From assembly GCA_039621445.1 (NCBI GenBank), contig CP154956.1, forward strand, positions 43,114,437 to 43,178,436: a DNA stretch of 64,000 nt. Reading direction: 5' to 3'. How positions within the stretch are numbered: position 1 is the stretch's first letter; each line of letters starts with the position of its first letter. Made by a program: the position numbers and the translations under genes. The notes beneath the pieces are model-generated. The model did no database searches and was not told the DNA's origin. It was given only the letters and a program-made list of their open reading frames with translations. Source of the stretch: Euglena gracilis (lineage: Eukaryota > Euglenida > Euglenophyceae > Euglenales). Positions 43,416 through 54,610 of the stretch are shown here, in pieces.

Positions 43416-46400
43416 TGCAGGCTCCTGTGCTCGCACGTTTCGATTTCCCCCGTTCTGTTTCATGTCGATGAGGGGTCTGCTTCCCCTTCTTCCCCTCCCA
43501 GGACATCCACGACGGCGTGGTCCCCATCTGCCGCGACTGGGTGCGCAGCGGCGGGCGGGGCTGCTGGACGGAGCGGTGCCCCGCCTACCACCTGCCGCGG
43601 CACCTCCTCCGCCTCTACTGCCAGGACCCGGAAGAGGGTGCCGCGCCCATTCTCCTCCCACCCCCCCCTTTTGCACACAACAATGTCGGACCATATCGTC
43701 AGCATCTGTGGATGTGGATGCGGCATCATACCTGCCATAGTACTGTATACGATGTTGGTTGGTGCAGTGGGTTTTACATGAATGTCGCACCCAGGGGGGT
43801 GCTATGGGCAGGCAGGGGGGTGGGGCATTTTCGTCCCCCCCCCCCCCGGCTGGGGACGGACGGTTTGGGGGTGCCTTGTGCCATGGTGCCTGCCCATTGC
43901 AGGCACCCCCGGGGGGGCTTGGGTTTGGGCCCGGGTGCCTGCCGACCAAGCCAAATTTCCCAGACCCAGGTTGGTATAAAAAAAAGCCTGGTGGGTTTGC
44001 ACTGTGCATTTGTTCTTCCTTCGTGCGCATGTGCGGCTCGGCCGTGCGGATGGCGCCCCCCCCCCCCCCCCAACTCCCTCTCCCTGCAGATTGGCTGCCG
44101 ACGGAGCTGGAGGTCTGCCGGAAGTTCCTCCGGGACGACTGCCACTTCGCCGACTGCCGCTTCGCCCACCCCACGGCGGCCCACCGGGTCCGCGGCGGGC
44201 GGGTGACGGTGTGCCGGGACTACCACAGCGATGCGGGGTGCGGGGCGGCGAACTGCCCCATGTACCATATGTCCCGCCGCGTGGCGGAGAGAATTCGTGG
44301 CCAAGCCTCGTCTTCCACTTCCACACGTTTGCCACATTAGGGCTCTCAATTTGCACCCATTCCCCCCAACACACGGGTTTTTTTTTATGGAGCCAGTTCG
44401 TCAGTTTATTTTGATTTAGTGCATTCGCAGTTTGCTGTGCAGAGCGGAAACTTCTAAACTGGGGCCATCATTTTTTTCTAGCTTGCAGCTCTCCCCGCCT
44501 GGTTCCCGAAAACAGGCAACGAAAGCCAAACTCCAGCTGGGTTGGAGTTTTTTTCTATCAAAATTACCCTCAAAAAACAATAAACCCCCTCAAAACACCA
44601 TTTTTTATTTCGCGAAACCTTTTTTTCAAGAAGAAAAATCGGCACCTTGCACCGAGAAATTCGGTCGCCAAGGCTGTGCTGGGCTGCCCCAACTTTATTT
44701 CCGCGGACCTCCCGGGGGTGGGAGGGGTCCAGCGGGCAGCCAGGTGGACTCCCCCCTCCCAAACCACACACCTCCATAAGGGGAAGGGGGGTACAGCCAG
44801 CACTTTTTTTTCCAGCCAGCAGGTTTTTCCAGCCGGCTCTGGCTATTCATCATTGGCTATTGCACATTGATCAAGCTGCCTCGACCGGGGCTTGTGGACA
44901 GCACTCAACCAAGTTCCAAAAGGCCTCGGTTGGAAGAGCCAGGTGTCATGTGCACGTAGATTGCTGTTGTGGGGGTGGGCACCTGCACAGGAAATGTCCT
45001 CCACTCCCCTCATCATTGCATTGAAGTATGGTGTTTTTGGCAAGGTTCCAATGGTTCATATGATATTGCCATGTCTTCCCCAAGGGGGATCACCTCTGTT
45101 CCTCTTCCCCAGGGTTCCAGCCAGCACCTTTTTTTCTGGCCAGGGGGTTTTTTAGCTTTCCGGCTGGATCTTCCAAAAAGAGCTCAGAACTTTGTGTTGA
45201 GCTCAAAACCAAAAAGCGGGAAGCCTTTCATCAAAATACGTGTGACACGGAAGGAGGGCATTTGCCATCCCCAAGAAATCTATGCCTCCCCCCCAAACAG
45301 TTAATCCCACCAATCTAGGAACCAAACCCACTGGGGCCAAACCCCAATTACCTGCCTCAGTCGAGCTGCAAACTTTTTGTCAGCTAAACCCAGCCAACCA
45401 CTTTCCCACAACTTTTTTGTGGGAAAAAAGAACAGTATAATGAAAGAAGTTCAGGTCCATATAACATAGTCACGTCAAATAATTTTGTTTCTTTTTCGCT
45501 GTAAAATTTGTTTTGTCACTAAAGTCATTAGGTAAAAGTCATTTTGTCACATACAGGACCAAAAATGAGAAATGACAACAAAACAACGGATTTTTTGCTT
45601 ATTTTTTCCATTGATTTTGACCTTCAGAGTTGGTAAATATCTGTAATATGTTGGTAATATATACGTTGAGGCAGAAGTCAGCTCCCGTGAAACCAGCTCA
45701 GCTGACACGGCAAGCACACTCCCAATAGGGATTGGGGGGGGGGCAGGCTGGCCGACCCAGGGGTTTCAGTCACCCCCCCCAGTGTTTCCGACGGGGTTGA
45801 GTAGTCCATTAATAAATCCCGAGTAAAGTGTTGAAAATCTTGATTTTTTTCCTCAAATGCCAATGGTATCCTGACAGTTTTGTCTACTTTTGACAGTTTT
45901 GACTACTACCGCTTTGACAACTACATCTACTTTTGACGACTACTACTTTTGACTACTACAATTTTGACAGTTTTTCTACAAAATTGTCATCCAAATTTGA
46001 AGTTTTTGTGGGGGTCGCAGCCGGCAAGCCATCGCCCCCGATTAAAGAATTGGTGAATACTGTTCTGCCTGCTCGCATGCATTCCCCACCATGCAGACTC
46101 CAACAGCCAAAGCCCCTCCTTGAGCGCTGGGGCCAGTCTAGCACTGTCCAGGGACGCCCTCCACCTCCGTGGCACCAAGCTGAAGGGATTCCCAAACCCA
46201 CTCCTCAGTCTTCAACGGTGGCGGGTTGCTGGGCGTCCCTGCTGCCGGCAGCGTACGCCGCCGCGCAGCCCACGCTGGCGGCGGCGGGCGGCATGGTGGC
46301 GTACGGGACCCTGCCAGTGTATGGCGTGGCGGGCTATGGGGCGTATGGCGTCGGCCTCCCGACCTTCGGTGTGCCTGTGGCTGGCTACGGCGCCGTGCCA

Positions 46401-46670
46401 GTGTACGGCATGGTCGGCTCCGGCGGCGGCACGGCTGGCGGCCTGGCAGCTGGCGTTGCAGGCGGCATGGCGAGCGGCATGGCAGGTTTCGGCGTAGCTG
46501 CCGGGGCAGCCAGCTATGGCTCCCCTGCGGCCACCGGATATGACACGGGAGCAGCCGCCTATGGCTCGGCTGGGGTGGTGCCGGGGTATGCCTTGGCGGG
46601 GGCGGGGTACAGCACCCCCAGTGGCTATGTTGTTGGCAGGTTGGCGGCTGGAGACCCGCTACGAGGCTGA
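40350..46670 (+). CDS. muscleblind-like CCCH zinc-finger RNA-binding protein gene
   Basis: Exons recognised: (1) 40,350-40,530, acidic, LGFPYYAYEQGWYEVAEDAE; (2) from 40,756, finger C-x7-C-x4-C-x3-H in VCDAFLRRECHASECSLAH; (3) 41,510-41,549, half finger VCLDHAQGKCNR; (4) 42,699-42,862, other half NSMAYPCKYYH plus finger CRKFLHGRCEYQDCKYAH; (5) 43,502-43,637, finger CRDWVRSGGRGCWTERCPAYH; (6) from 44,090, fingers CRKFLRDDCHFADCRFAH and CRDYHSDAGCGAANCPMYH; (7) about 46,240-46,670, Ala/Gly/Tyr-rich tail ending in TGA. Splice phases agree for 3-4 (CG|GTGCGT, CAG|G AAC) and 5-6 (GAG G|GT, CAG|AT TGG). Tandem C-x7-C-x4-C-x3-H fingers preceded by LEVCRKF and GRVTVC match muscleblind-type RNA-binding domains, which bind YGCY-like RNA and control splicing. 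Links of exons 1, 2 and 7 are inferred, and exon 6 could end at a TAG at 44,338. Confidence 0.7.
42120..42535. mobile_element. hAT-like MITE in an intron of the CCCH gene
   Basis: Ends CAGGCATTTGCTTAAGG and CCTTAAGCAAATGCCTG (perfect 17 bp) with the direct repeat CCCCGGAC on both sides (42,112-42,119 and 42,536-42,543). Interior: C/G runs, a GGGTCTGCTAGCAGG palindrome, CCGGCGCGAACCGCCG and AATTTTTTGGC. It lies in the 1.15-kb intron between exons 3 and 4 of the zinc-finger gene. Confidence 0.88.
42905..43085. repeat. CA/TCACTC simple-sequence stretch
   Basis: Low-complexity CACTCA, CTCCCTCC and CTCACTCT words in the intron after exon 4. Confidence 0.7.
43363..43418. repeat. (CT)n(TG)n microsatellite
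   Basis: CT repeats directly followed by TG repeats, in the intron before exon 5 of the CCCH gene. Confidence 0.93.
43787..43985. mobile_element. MITE-like C/G-run element in an intron
   Basis: Contains CAGGGGGGTGCTATGGGCAG and TGCCTGCCCATTGCAGGCAC palindromic units with C/G runs. The GGCAGGCACCC and GCTATGGG words are shared with the element at 32,711-33,018. The right side ends AAAAAAAAGCCTGG, similar to the CTTAAAAAGAAGCCTG end of the 15-kb element, but a matching left end is not found. Confidence 0.4.
44341..46200. other. probable intron and intergenic DNA
   Basis: AT-balanced sequence with CCAGCCAGCA-rich patches (44,735-44,850 and 45,110-45,180) that resemble 60,080-60,150. A run of ACTACTTTTGAC-like words lies at 45,880-45,970. 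No biased ORF. It may be the last intron of the CCCH gene. Confidence 0.4.
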
Positions 46671-47659
46671 GCGGTGTCCAGTCCAGTCACCCATTCACTC
46701 ACTCGCGCAGCACTCATGCAGCATCGCAGCCTCGGCGCCAGGGTACAGAAACGAGACAATTCCATGTGAAATGCTCGTTTTCCTCACCCACACTGAATTA
46801 TCCATGACCATCGCTGTCCTATTCTTCCCCAATCGGCTGATTCTTGCTGAATTTTTCAAACCCCGGGGCGCAAACATTCAGCTGGAAAATTGAAATTCTG
46901 ACCCATACCGCCCGTTCGTGAGCAGAGAGGAGGCGGGATTATGTTTCTTCAGGATTTTGGAGACAAAATTTCTTTTAAGGATGGGGGGGATCGAGCCACA
47001 AAGTCTTTGTGGTTCTCCCTCGGTGCCCCTCCTCCCCGGTAGGTTGTTTTCTCGAGAGAGAAGTGGGCTTCGGAACGGCCAGTCCCCCTTCGTGTGTCGT
47101 GGGAGCCCGACTCTTGCCCCGAGGGGGGGGAAACCGACCAGGACGGAAAGGGGGGGACGTCGTGCTTTGCACAGCACAAGTCCCTGCTTGCCTGTGAGGG
47201 CGTGTCGCCCGCACTGGCCTTCGCGCGCAGAACTACGCGAAATTGAATTTCGCCGACGAGTGATACAACAGGGAAGAATCTTGAAAACAAGGTTAAGTGC
47301 AAGGAAACTGAGCAATTGTAAGCCCCAGCTGCGTTCCCTGTTCTCAAAAATACAAGTGTCTTTCATTTTCATTTTTTCACAGGCACAGGTTCAGCGGGCT
47401 TAAATCCCCGAAGTGCCCAGTATGTTTATACTTTCCTTTCTCCCAGGACAACAAGGATCCAAAGACCCCAAAAACAGCAGCTGTGCTCCCGTCCCGTAAA
47501 TTCAATTTTTTCACTTTTCCTGTTCAACAGACCAGAAGTTTCAAGTCTGCAGAACCAGGAACCCAGGAGACAAGAACAGGAATTCAAGAATTGCAAATTG
47601 AGAATTGCAAACTAAGAATTGCAAATTGAGAATTTCTCTGAGAAATTGAAATAGAACAA

Positions 47660-48383
47660 TTGGTGCAAGAAATTCAGAATTTGAGGAGAGAGATGGCAGA
47701 AGTGAAGGAGAGGGTGGGGGGCCCAGCAACAGGAGCCCCCCCTGCCAATGCAGCTGCAGTGGAGGATGTCAGCATGGAAGAGGAGGAGTTTGAAGGAGAG
47801 CCTGCTGGCCAGGCTGGCCAGCGGGCTGATGTGCTGCCCGCTGCTGTACATAATCCCTCCCACCGCGATGCAATTTTATTTTCCAGCAGGTTGGCCTCCC
47901 CTCCCCCTTTGTATTTATTAAAGAAATCTGGGGATGAACTAACACACTACACGGGAGTCCCCCAAGCCCCCCCTCCCACGTAGAAACAGACTGGACCAGA
48001 ACCTCCACCAGGCACAGAAAAAAGCAGAAAATTGCATGCACCTACTGGTGCATACAATTGAAACAGATGATCTGGAACATCTCGACCAAGCCAGTGCTTG
48101 GTTGAGAAGCTTGTGGCAGGACCTGCAAGAAACCAGAAGGCATTTGCTGGAGGGGAAAGATCACAGCACACTGGAGCCAATACCAGACCTCACAACCACA
48201 AGATTGTTGTCAAAGGAGGAAGAACAGAAAATCAGACAACGACAGTCAAATCACAGGGGAAGAGGCAGATCACAGCACAGGGCAGCAACCCAGAACACCA
48301 GACCTAGGATCAGATCAAATTACAGGGGAAAAGGAAAAGGAAAAGGAAAATGGGGGAAAGGAAAGAACAACTCTCAGGAGTGA
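47660..48383 (+). pseudogene. Gag-like protein of element C, frameshifted
   Basis: The first part (to a TAG at 47,981) has EIQNLRREMAEVKERVGG and an acidic stretch SMEEEEFEGE. The second part in the next frame (48,036-48,383, reading back to about 47,983) has LHQAQKKAENCMHLLVHTIE, SAWLRSLWQDLQETRRHLLE and a basic Arg/Gly/Lys tail GKGKGKGKWGKGK. The coiled-coil-like body and basic tail fit a retroelement nucleocapsid-type protein. A frame change near the C-run at 47,970 breaks it. The Gag assignment rests on position before the RT and composition. Confidence 0.45.
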
Positions 48384-48539
48384 AGGGGCCCTGGTGCAGG
48401 CCAGCCCACACCTGCACCAGGGGGAATTGTGCAAACAGATGCAGAACAGTGGGTCACAGTTACCAGAGAACTTCGACATTCCAAAACTGCTGCAGGAAAA
48501 CAACAGCAAACTGCCACCATGCACATGGCAGGGACCCAG

Positions 48540-49870
48540 GGAAAGGATTCAAGAGTAGCAAAAACTGGGGACAGACAGTGTTTTGCAACAAGCCATCACC
48601 AAGGGCGTAAAAGCACCGATGACAGGAATCCCACCACTCAGAAAACACACAAAAACAGCAGCAGCCACAGAACCAGTTCTGGAAACGATAAACGAATACC
48701 TGGAAACGGCAGCAATCAGAAAACTGACCACAGAGGAAACGCACAACACCAGACAATGGACCCCCACACTCACAAGGGAAAAGAAAGACACAGGCAAAAT
48801 CAGGCTGATAACAGATCTGAGGGATTTGAACAGTTGCCATCAAGTACCCAAACACAAAACAGAAACATGGAAAGCATGATCTCAACACTCCAACAACAGG
48901 ATCCAGAAACCAAAACTCCAGTTCAGTGGGGCATGACATTGGACATCAAAAAATTCTTCCACCACCTTCAGATACACCCAAAACTACAGAGATCGATGAG
49001 GTTTCAAGTGGGGAACCGGGGTTTTCAGATTCAAGCACTGCCCTTTGGATGGGCCCTCAGCCCAAGGTGGGCAGAGAAACTGACCAAACCAATTCGTGCT
49101 TGGCTGAACGAACAACAAATTCCCCACTGTTGGTATGTGGACGACATCCTGATCCTGGGGGCAACAGCACAGTTGACAGCAGGCAGAACAGCAACACTCA
49201 TCAAACAGTTGACAGCATGTGGAGTGAGACTGAACAGCAAGAAATCGATGACACAACCACAGCAACAGGTGACCTATTTGGGCCACATTATCGACCTGTT
49301 ACACAGCAAAATCAGACCACTGCCTGGGAAAGTGGCACTGACATTGAAAGGGATCAAACACCAGCACAAAGGCAACACATTTCAACCCAGAGCACTGACC
49401 AGCCTGGCAGGCAATCTCCTGGACACATGTCACAGCAACACAGCCTTGCAGGGGATACCAGCCCAAATCATGAAGCAGGCTGCCAAAGGGGTGTCCACGA
49501 ACTACAAAACCCTGGGTTTTTGGAACAAATTCAAGTGCTGGACAATGTCAGCACAGAAAACACAGGACATCATCCAACTGCTACAACAGGCAGAACATGC
49601 CCTGAGGAGCCCCATCCCACCAACATTCAGGCCACAGAACAATTTGCAGTACACCATCACCTCGGATGCCAGCAACAAAGGATGGGGGGCAGTTCTCACA
49701 CACAACAATCAGGAACTCAAGACACGTGCAGCCTAGTGGGAAACAAAAGAAAGGAAAGTACACATCACCACCAAAGAAGCGCTGGCAAGCGCAAACGCAG
49801 TACAATTCCTCCTCCCACACATTCCAAACGGCTGCACACTGACAATTCAAATTGGAAGAAAGGGTCAAAA
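48540..49870 (+). pseudogene. reverse transcriptase/RNase H of element C, broken
   Basis: RT motifs in order: GKIRLITDLRDLN (frame ending at a TGA at 48,877), then in the next frame LDIKKFFHHLQI, FQALPFGWALSPRWAEKL-type segment (QIQALPFGWALSPRWAEKLT), and YVDDILILG at about 49,133. RNase H begins ITSDASNKGWGAVL and is cut by TAG at 49,734, after which HITTKEALASANAVQFLLPH continues in frame. One frameshift near 48,878 and one nonsense codon make it non-functional. YVDD in place of YLDD separates it from copies A and B, so it is a different DIRS-like lineage. Confidence 0.8.
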
Positions 49871-49880
49871 ATACCCACCA

Positions 49881-50096
49881 TCAACCAACCAATTCTTCAA
49901 CAACGAATTGGCAAACAGGTCCACTTGGGGGTAAAATTGGAAATGTTTCTGGAGCCTTGTGAAAAATGTTGATGTCCAGAGCATAATTTTTGGGGTCGGG
50001 ATTCCTGGAGAGCCAGTCTGCCCTTTTGTTGGTTTGCCCAGCAATGTGCGTGGGGTTGAGGTAAATGTTCTTGTTGTGCAATGCCCCGCCCCACAA
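49881..50096 (-). pseudogene. inverted RNase H fragment
   Basis: Minus-strand ORF with HNKNIYLNPTHIAGQTNKRA and DWLSRNPDPKNYALDINIFH. It aligns with the RNase H C-terminus of copy B (QINLQVVWVPTKEQLADSLT, DPGDYTLNLTIFH). It is the segment expected to continue element C, but lies on the opposite strand and immediately abuts it. Either element C suffered an internal inversion or another fragment landed tail to tail. Confidence 0.7.
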
Positions 50097-50128
50097 TCAC
50101 AAACTGAAAAAAATATGCATCATGGAGG

Positions 50129-50250
50129 GACCATTCGGGCTCCGCACTTCGAGATGATGAGGTCCTGCTTTTCTTGCCGGCTGTTCTGTTCTGGTGTGTT
50201 TGTGCGTGCGCGGGCGGTGCTTCTTACTGCTTTTTGTTGCCGGAGTTGGC
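50129..50250 (+). repeat. copy A left terminal repeat
   Basis: The outer 34 bp are unique to the left end. The inner part (about 50,157-50,250, GAGGTCCTGCTTTTCTTGCC to GCCGGAGTTGGC) is complementary to 54,454-54,550. Confidence 0.85.
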
Positions 50251-50405
50251 TGATTCCTAATTCTGCCCTTCGACCACAAGGAGAAAGAATTTCAACTCAA
50301 CGAGTTCAACAACGTTCAGCACAGCATCCAATCAATACAGAGGAGGAAGAGCAATTCAGACGATAAGGAAAAGCGCAGGAAGAAAAATTTTGTTTTCCAT
50401 GAAAG

Positions 50406-53359
50406 ATGCAACATACCTGGAGTCCAGCGGCGCAGCAGAGCAACAAAGAACCCCTGCGAAGGCAGCAGAAGCTGGGGAAGATGGAGTTCCAGCAGGCGCC
50501 GGAGCAACCAACATGGAAAGTCAAGCAGCGTTACAAGGAGTTTCAAGGAAGAAACCTGAAGTGGAGAAGAGTGGAGGAGCAGCAGGCGCTGGAGACGATG
50601 ACGGAGCAGGAGCGGAGCACCAGTCCGTGGCCGTCGCAACCCCCCCCACCTTCCAATTTCCCGAAAATTTTCAATTCTAGTTCGACGACGGCCATGGACC
50701 CTGGACATTGGTGGCCAGAAAGTCGAGGAGACAAAGACACCAGCAGCCCACAGCCCAGAGGGACAGAAATGGGGAGACAGGTCTGGAAGACTACCCCCCC
50801 ATTTTCACATCACCACACCCCACCCAGGGGGAGCATTCCAAGGGGAAATGGACTGCATCAACGGCATGGAGACCCTTTCCAACAAGGCTATGGCAGCCAT
50901 CATCAAGGGCATGGCGCCCAGCTGCAAGGCTATGGCAGCCATCATCAAGGGCATGGCGCCCAGCTGCAAGGCTATGGAAGCCAGATGCAAATACTGCAAA
51001 CTTGCCCCAGGGGAAAGGCATGCCCAACTTACCCCACAGCTGTCAAACATAAATCCCTCAGGAGCTGTCAATCAATGCAGCAAGCAGCCCCCCCCTTCAG
51101 GGACGGAAGGCCAATGGAGGCCATTGTATTCAGAATCAAGAGGCCAATGGCGGCCAGTGGAGGAATCAAGACCTCAAGGCCAGGGCAGGCCACTTCAATC
51201 AAAATCAGGAGGCCAATGGGGGCCAATATATGATTCAAGATCACCACATCAGCCCTTGGGGGCGAAGCCGAAGATTGGCTGCAACAGGGCCCCCCCAGAA
51301 GATAATCAGCCCCCCAGCTCTGTATGTACCACCCCACTGCAGACACAGACCTTCCCTCATCATTCAAAATCAGGGGGAAAGCCTGTCCTTGGAAAGCCCT
51401 ATGGCAGGGCCAGCTGCAGCCCCAGTGATGGGGCAACCAGGGGAAAGGACCCCAGTGATGGGGTCTGGGGAATCCCCAGACACATTACACCCAGGGGTGC
51501 CTCCTTACAAGGCCCTGCAGGCCAGCCTTCCCCATTGGGTCAAAGCAGGTGCCAGCAGAGAGGTATTAAACCTGATAAGGGAGGGGGTTATGGCAGATCT
51601 TCCCCTCCCCCCTCAAATGTCCTTAAAAGTTCCCTTCAAAACCCCCCAAGAAATATTGTCAGCCCAGAAAATTCTGAGAGAATACGAATGTGCAGGGGCA
51701 ACCAGGCAGATCCCCCCACAGGAGGCAAGACGTTTTGTCCCTTATTTCATCATTTCAAAAAAGAAGGGGAAAAGACCAAAGAAAGACTGATTTCAGATTG
51801 TCGACAGTTAAAACTCCATTTCACCCCCCAGAAGTTCAGATTGGAACACATGGGAAACATCTTCCCATATCTAAGAAAAGGTTGGTTCTGTGGAAAAATA
51901 GATCTGAAAGATGCTTATTTCCACTTAAAACTGCACAGCAGCCTGGAAAAACATGTTTGTATGCAGGTGGGGGGGAAAACTTGGCAGTTTCAAGCTGCAT
52001 GCTTTGGTATAAGCAGCCTGCCACAGAAATTTATGGCTCTCATGAGAGTCTGGGAAAGGAAATGGAGAAAGGAGGGAAAGGTGGTTTTCATCTACCTCGA
52101 CGACATTTTGCTGTTGGCCCCCAGCAAACAGACAGCAGCCCAACATTTGGTAGAAATGCAACAGGACCTTTTACTGGCAGGTTTCAGATTAAACCTCCCC
52201 AAATCCTGTTTGGAGGCCACTCAGGAAATAAAGCATTTGGGCCAGTGGATCAATTTGAAAAAAGGCCAACTGGAGATTCCTCAGGAAAAATTAAAATCCT
52301 TGAGAAAGGAGCTAGGCAAGGTGCTCACAGCACAAAAAACGAGCTGCAGAAAACTCAGCTCCATTGTGGGGCAGGTCAGAAGCTATTTAGTCTCCATGCC
52401 ATTTCTCAGAATTCTGACAGATCAACTTTGCAAAATGGTGGATTTGCACACCAAGTGGGGTTGGGACCACACCCTGACCATTCCTCAGGGAGTCAAAGAT
52501 CAAATTGTGGAGTTAAAAACGTTTTTACAGCCAGGGGTTGGCAGGGCATTTCAATCCAAGGCCTGTCAGGAACTCTTTTAAGACAGCAGCACCTGGCAAT
52601 GGGGGGGGGGGGCTGGACAAGGAATCAGGCCAAAAGGTGCAGGATTTTTGGAGGGACCTGCATGTCCTTCATATCAACCAAAAAGAGTTGCAAGCTGCAG
52701 TGGAAACTGTAAAAGCACTGGCCAAGCCAAAGCAAACAATTGTGCTTCATGTCGACAGCCAGGTGGCTGTGAGTTATTCAACCAAGTGGGGAGGCAAAAA
52801 GCCCTACCTCAATTCTATTTTAAAACCCCTGCTGTATCATTGCCAAGAAAAGCAAATCAATTTGCAGGTGGTTTGGGTTCCCACAAAGGAGCAATTGGCA
52901 GACTCCCTGACCAGGGAGCAAAAGCACCCAGGGGATTATACCCTAAACCCAAACATCTTTCACCAAATTCTTCATTTTTTCAGGAAGGACATAACCCCAG
53001 AGGTGGATATGTTTTGCACACCCAGCAACAAAAAATTCCACAAGTTTGTTTGTCGATACCCCCACCAAAGGGCTTTGCTGGTGGATGCCTTGAGGGCAGA
53101 CTTGAGGGACCTCCCCCCAGTTTATGCAACCCCCCCCCTGGAGCATCATTCCCCAGTGGGTTCAGAGGTGAATGGTGAACCCAGACCTGCATTGTCTGTT
53201 GATCGTACCCTACTGGGCTTCGACATCATGGTGGCGCCAATTAATGTCAATCAGGCAGCCAGGCAGCAAAGTTTTACTGGTACCCCCCCAGTGGGGTCTG
53301 TTCACCAATTGCTGGGGGGAGGAGATGCCCCCCCCCAAGGTGGAATTTGGCCTGCTTGA
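50406..53359 (+). pseudogene. Gag-like/RT/RNase H polyprotein of copy A, broken
   Basis: The protein seen intact in copy B is spread over four frames: N-terminal part 50,406-51,233; 51,230-51,790 up to FVPYFIISKKKG; RT core to RNase H start in 50,848-52,581 (DLKDAYFHLKL, YLDDILLLAPS), ended by TAA at 52,579 just before DSSTWQWG; then RNase H and C-terminal domain in 52,538-53,359 (LHVDSQVAVSY, EVDMFCTPSNKK). Frame changes fall near an A-run at 51,765 and the G-run at 52,602. The NPPW motif of copy B is replaced by a frame-slipped TPPL here. Differences from copy B in the RT core are mostly silent, so it decayed after a period of selection. Confidence 0.85.
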
Positions 53360-54290
53360 TTGTGTCAGGCAAATATTACAATCCCAGGAAATTTCGATAT
53401 CCAGTATCGACACTTACATAAAAAATCTGGGAAATGTCAAGAGATATGACTCGGCATTCAGGACATTGGTGGGCCAATTGTTGCACAAAGGGGTGCCCAT
53501 GCAGGACTGCACAGTCCACAGGATGGCTGAGGCCATCCTTGATCTCGCTGTCCACAGCCTCAACACTGCACGAAATGCATATGCAGCAGTTTTATTACTC
53601 CCAGGGTTTGGGTCATTGAGGTTTTCCCCTCTTTTGTCTCCATTGAAAAGGAAATGGAATTCCAATGTCTGCAAGTATGCCCATTTTTGGGACCCCACTG
53701 ATTTCTTAGAAAACATCATCAGAAAATCCAAAAGCCTCTCAGACCTATCTGTAAAGTAGCTCAGAAACAGACTCATCATCTGTTGGAGGCTGTTGGCCCT
53801 CCATAGGGGGGGGTTGATTTAGCCAGGACACAGCGAAAAATCAGTTTCGTGGGAGAAAAATTTTTCTTTTTATTGCAAAGGAAAGGGTGGCAATTCCCCA
53901 GATGGGAGGAAGTTTTGATTTTGCCACACACCCCCCTCATAAGCCCCTGGCATTTATTGAAAGAATATGTGGAAAGGACAGCCCACATGATTGGGCACAA
54001 AAATAATTTGTTATGGTCTTTGGATGGAAAAAGACCTTTGACAGCAGAAACAGTGAATTTACTAACCAGAGAAATTCTGCAAGAGGGGGGGGGGTGGACA
54101 CCACCCACTGGAAACCCCACAGCACCAGAGGAGCTGGGGTTTTATGGTGGAAAAATGCTGGTTTGCAAGTGGAAGAAGTCCAGCAATTGGGTCAGTGGAA
54201 AAATTTTGGGGCCTTCCAAGCTCATTATTTACGACTCGGTGTCGCTTCAAAAATTCAAAATATTATGGCCCAAAGGGGGGTGCACAGTAC
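53172..54290 (+). pseudogene. tyrosine recombinase of copy A, broken
   Basis: The N-terminal part, FGLLDCVRQILQSQEI to KSLSDLSVK, ends at TAG 53,757. The segment with the first catalytic Arg lies past this stop. LLQRKGWQFPRWEEVLILPH to LTREILQEGG continues in another frame from 53,849. An extra G in the run at about 54,086 shifts the final block GGVDTTHWKPHSTRGAGVLW and FQAHYLRLG into a third frame. All catalytic positions are recognisable, but no single ORF contains them. Confidence 0.85.
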
Positions 54291-54390
54291 CTCACCATCT
54301 CGAAGTGCGGAGCCCGAATGGTCTCGGACTCCCACGACAGAGGAAGGGGGAGGAAGAAACCAAGAGGGCGAAGCACAAGAAGATGGTGAG
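54290..54390 (+). repeat. copy A internal complementary region
   Basis: Bases 54,290-54,323 are complementary to the left end (33 of 34), and 54,324-54,390 to the right end 54,544-54,610 (about 64 of 67). It carries CTCGAAGTGC, matching the copy A left end at the base where copy B has CTCGCAGTGC. Confidence 0.88.
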
Positions 54391-54453
54391 CCCAACCCCC
54401 CCACCCAAAAAATCAGTCAGCTTCGCCAAGGTGTCGGAGGAGGCCTCATCATC

Positions 54454-54610
54454 GCCAACTCCGGCAACAAAGGCGCAGTAAGAAGCACCCCCCGCGCACG
54501 CACAAACACACCAGAACAGAACAGCCGGCAAGAAAAGCAGGACCTCACCATCTTCTTGTGCTTCGCCCTCTTGGTCCCTTCCTCCACCTTCCTCTGTCGT
54601 GGGAGTCCGA
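54454..54610 (+). repeat. copy A right terminal repeat
   Basis: The inner part is complementary to the left repeat. The outer 67 bp (54,544-54,610) are specific to the right end and mirrored in the internal complementary region. Confidence 0.85.

Larger units (their letters stand above)
46985..49890 (+). mobile_element. decayed DIRS-like retrotransposon (element C)
   Basis: Gag-like ORFs (47,660-48,383) are followed by reverse transcriptase and the start of RNase H (48,540-49,870), all with frameshifts or stops. The probable left end lies near 46,985-47,110, where GTCTTTGTGGTTCTCCCTCG and TGTCGTGGGAGCCCGA resemble the right-end sequences of copies A and B. No recombinase is seen. The plus-strand element stops in RNase H at about 49,890, and the following RNase H part is on the other strand. 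Confidence 0.65.
50129..54610 (+). mobile_element. DIRS-like retrotransposon copy A, full-length, degenerate
   Basis: Starts GACCATTCGGGCTCCGCAC and ends TCGTGGGAGTCCGA, the same termini as copy B. It has inverted terminal repeats, an internal complementary region near the right end, a Gag/RT/RNase H/methyltransferase-like region and a tyrosine recombinase region. Several frameshifts (many at C, G or A runs) and stop codons break both genes. No target-site duplication is visible, as expected for recombinase-mediated insertion. Confidence 0.88.

Noticed and set aside
46918-47403. 161-codon plus-strand ORF before element C
   Set aside because: It overlaps sequence resembling the DIRS terminal repeats and has no codon bias. 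A competing minus ORF of 164 codons shows that openness comes from composition.
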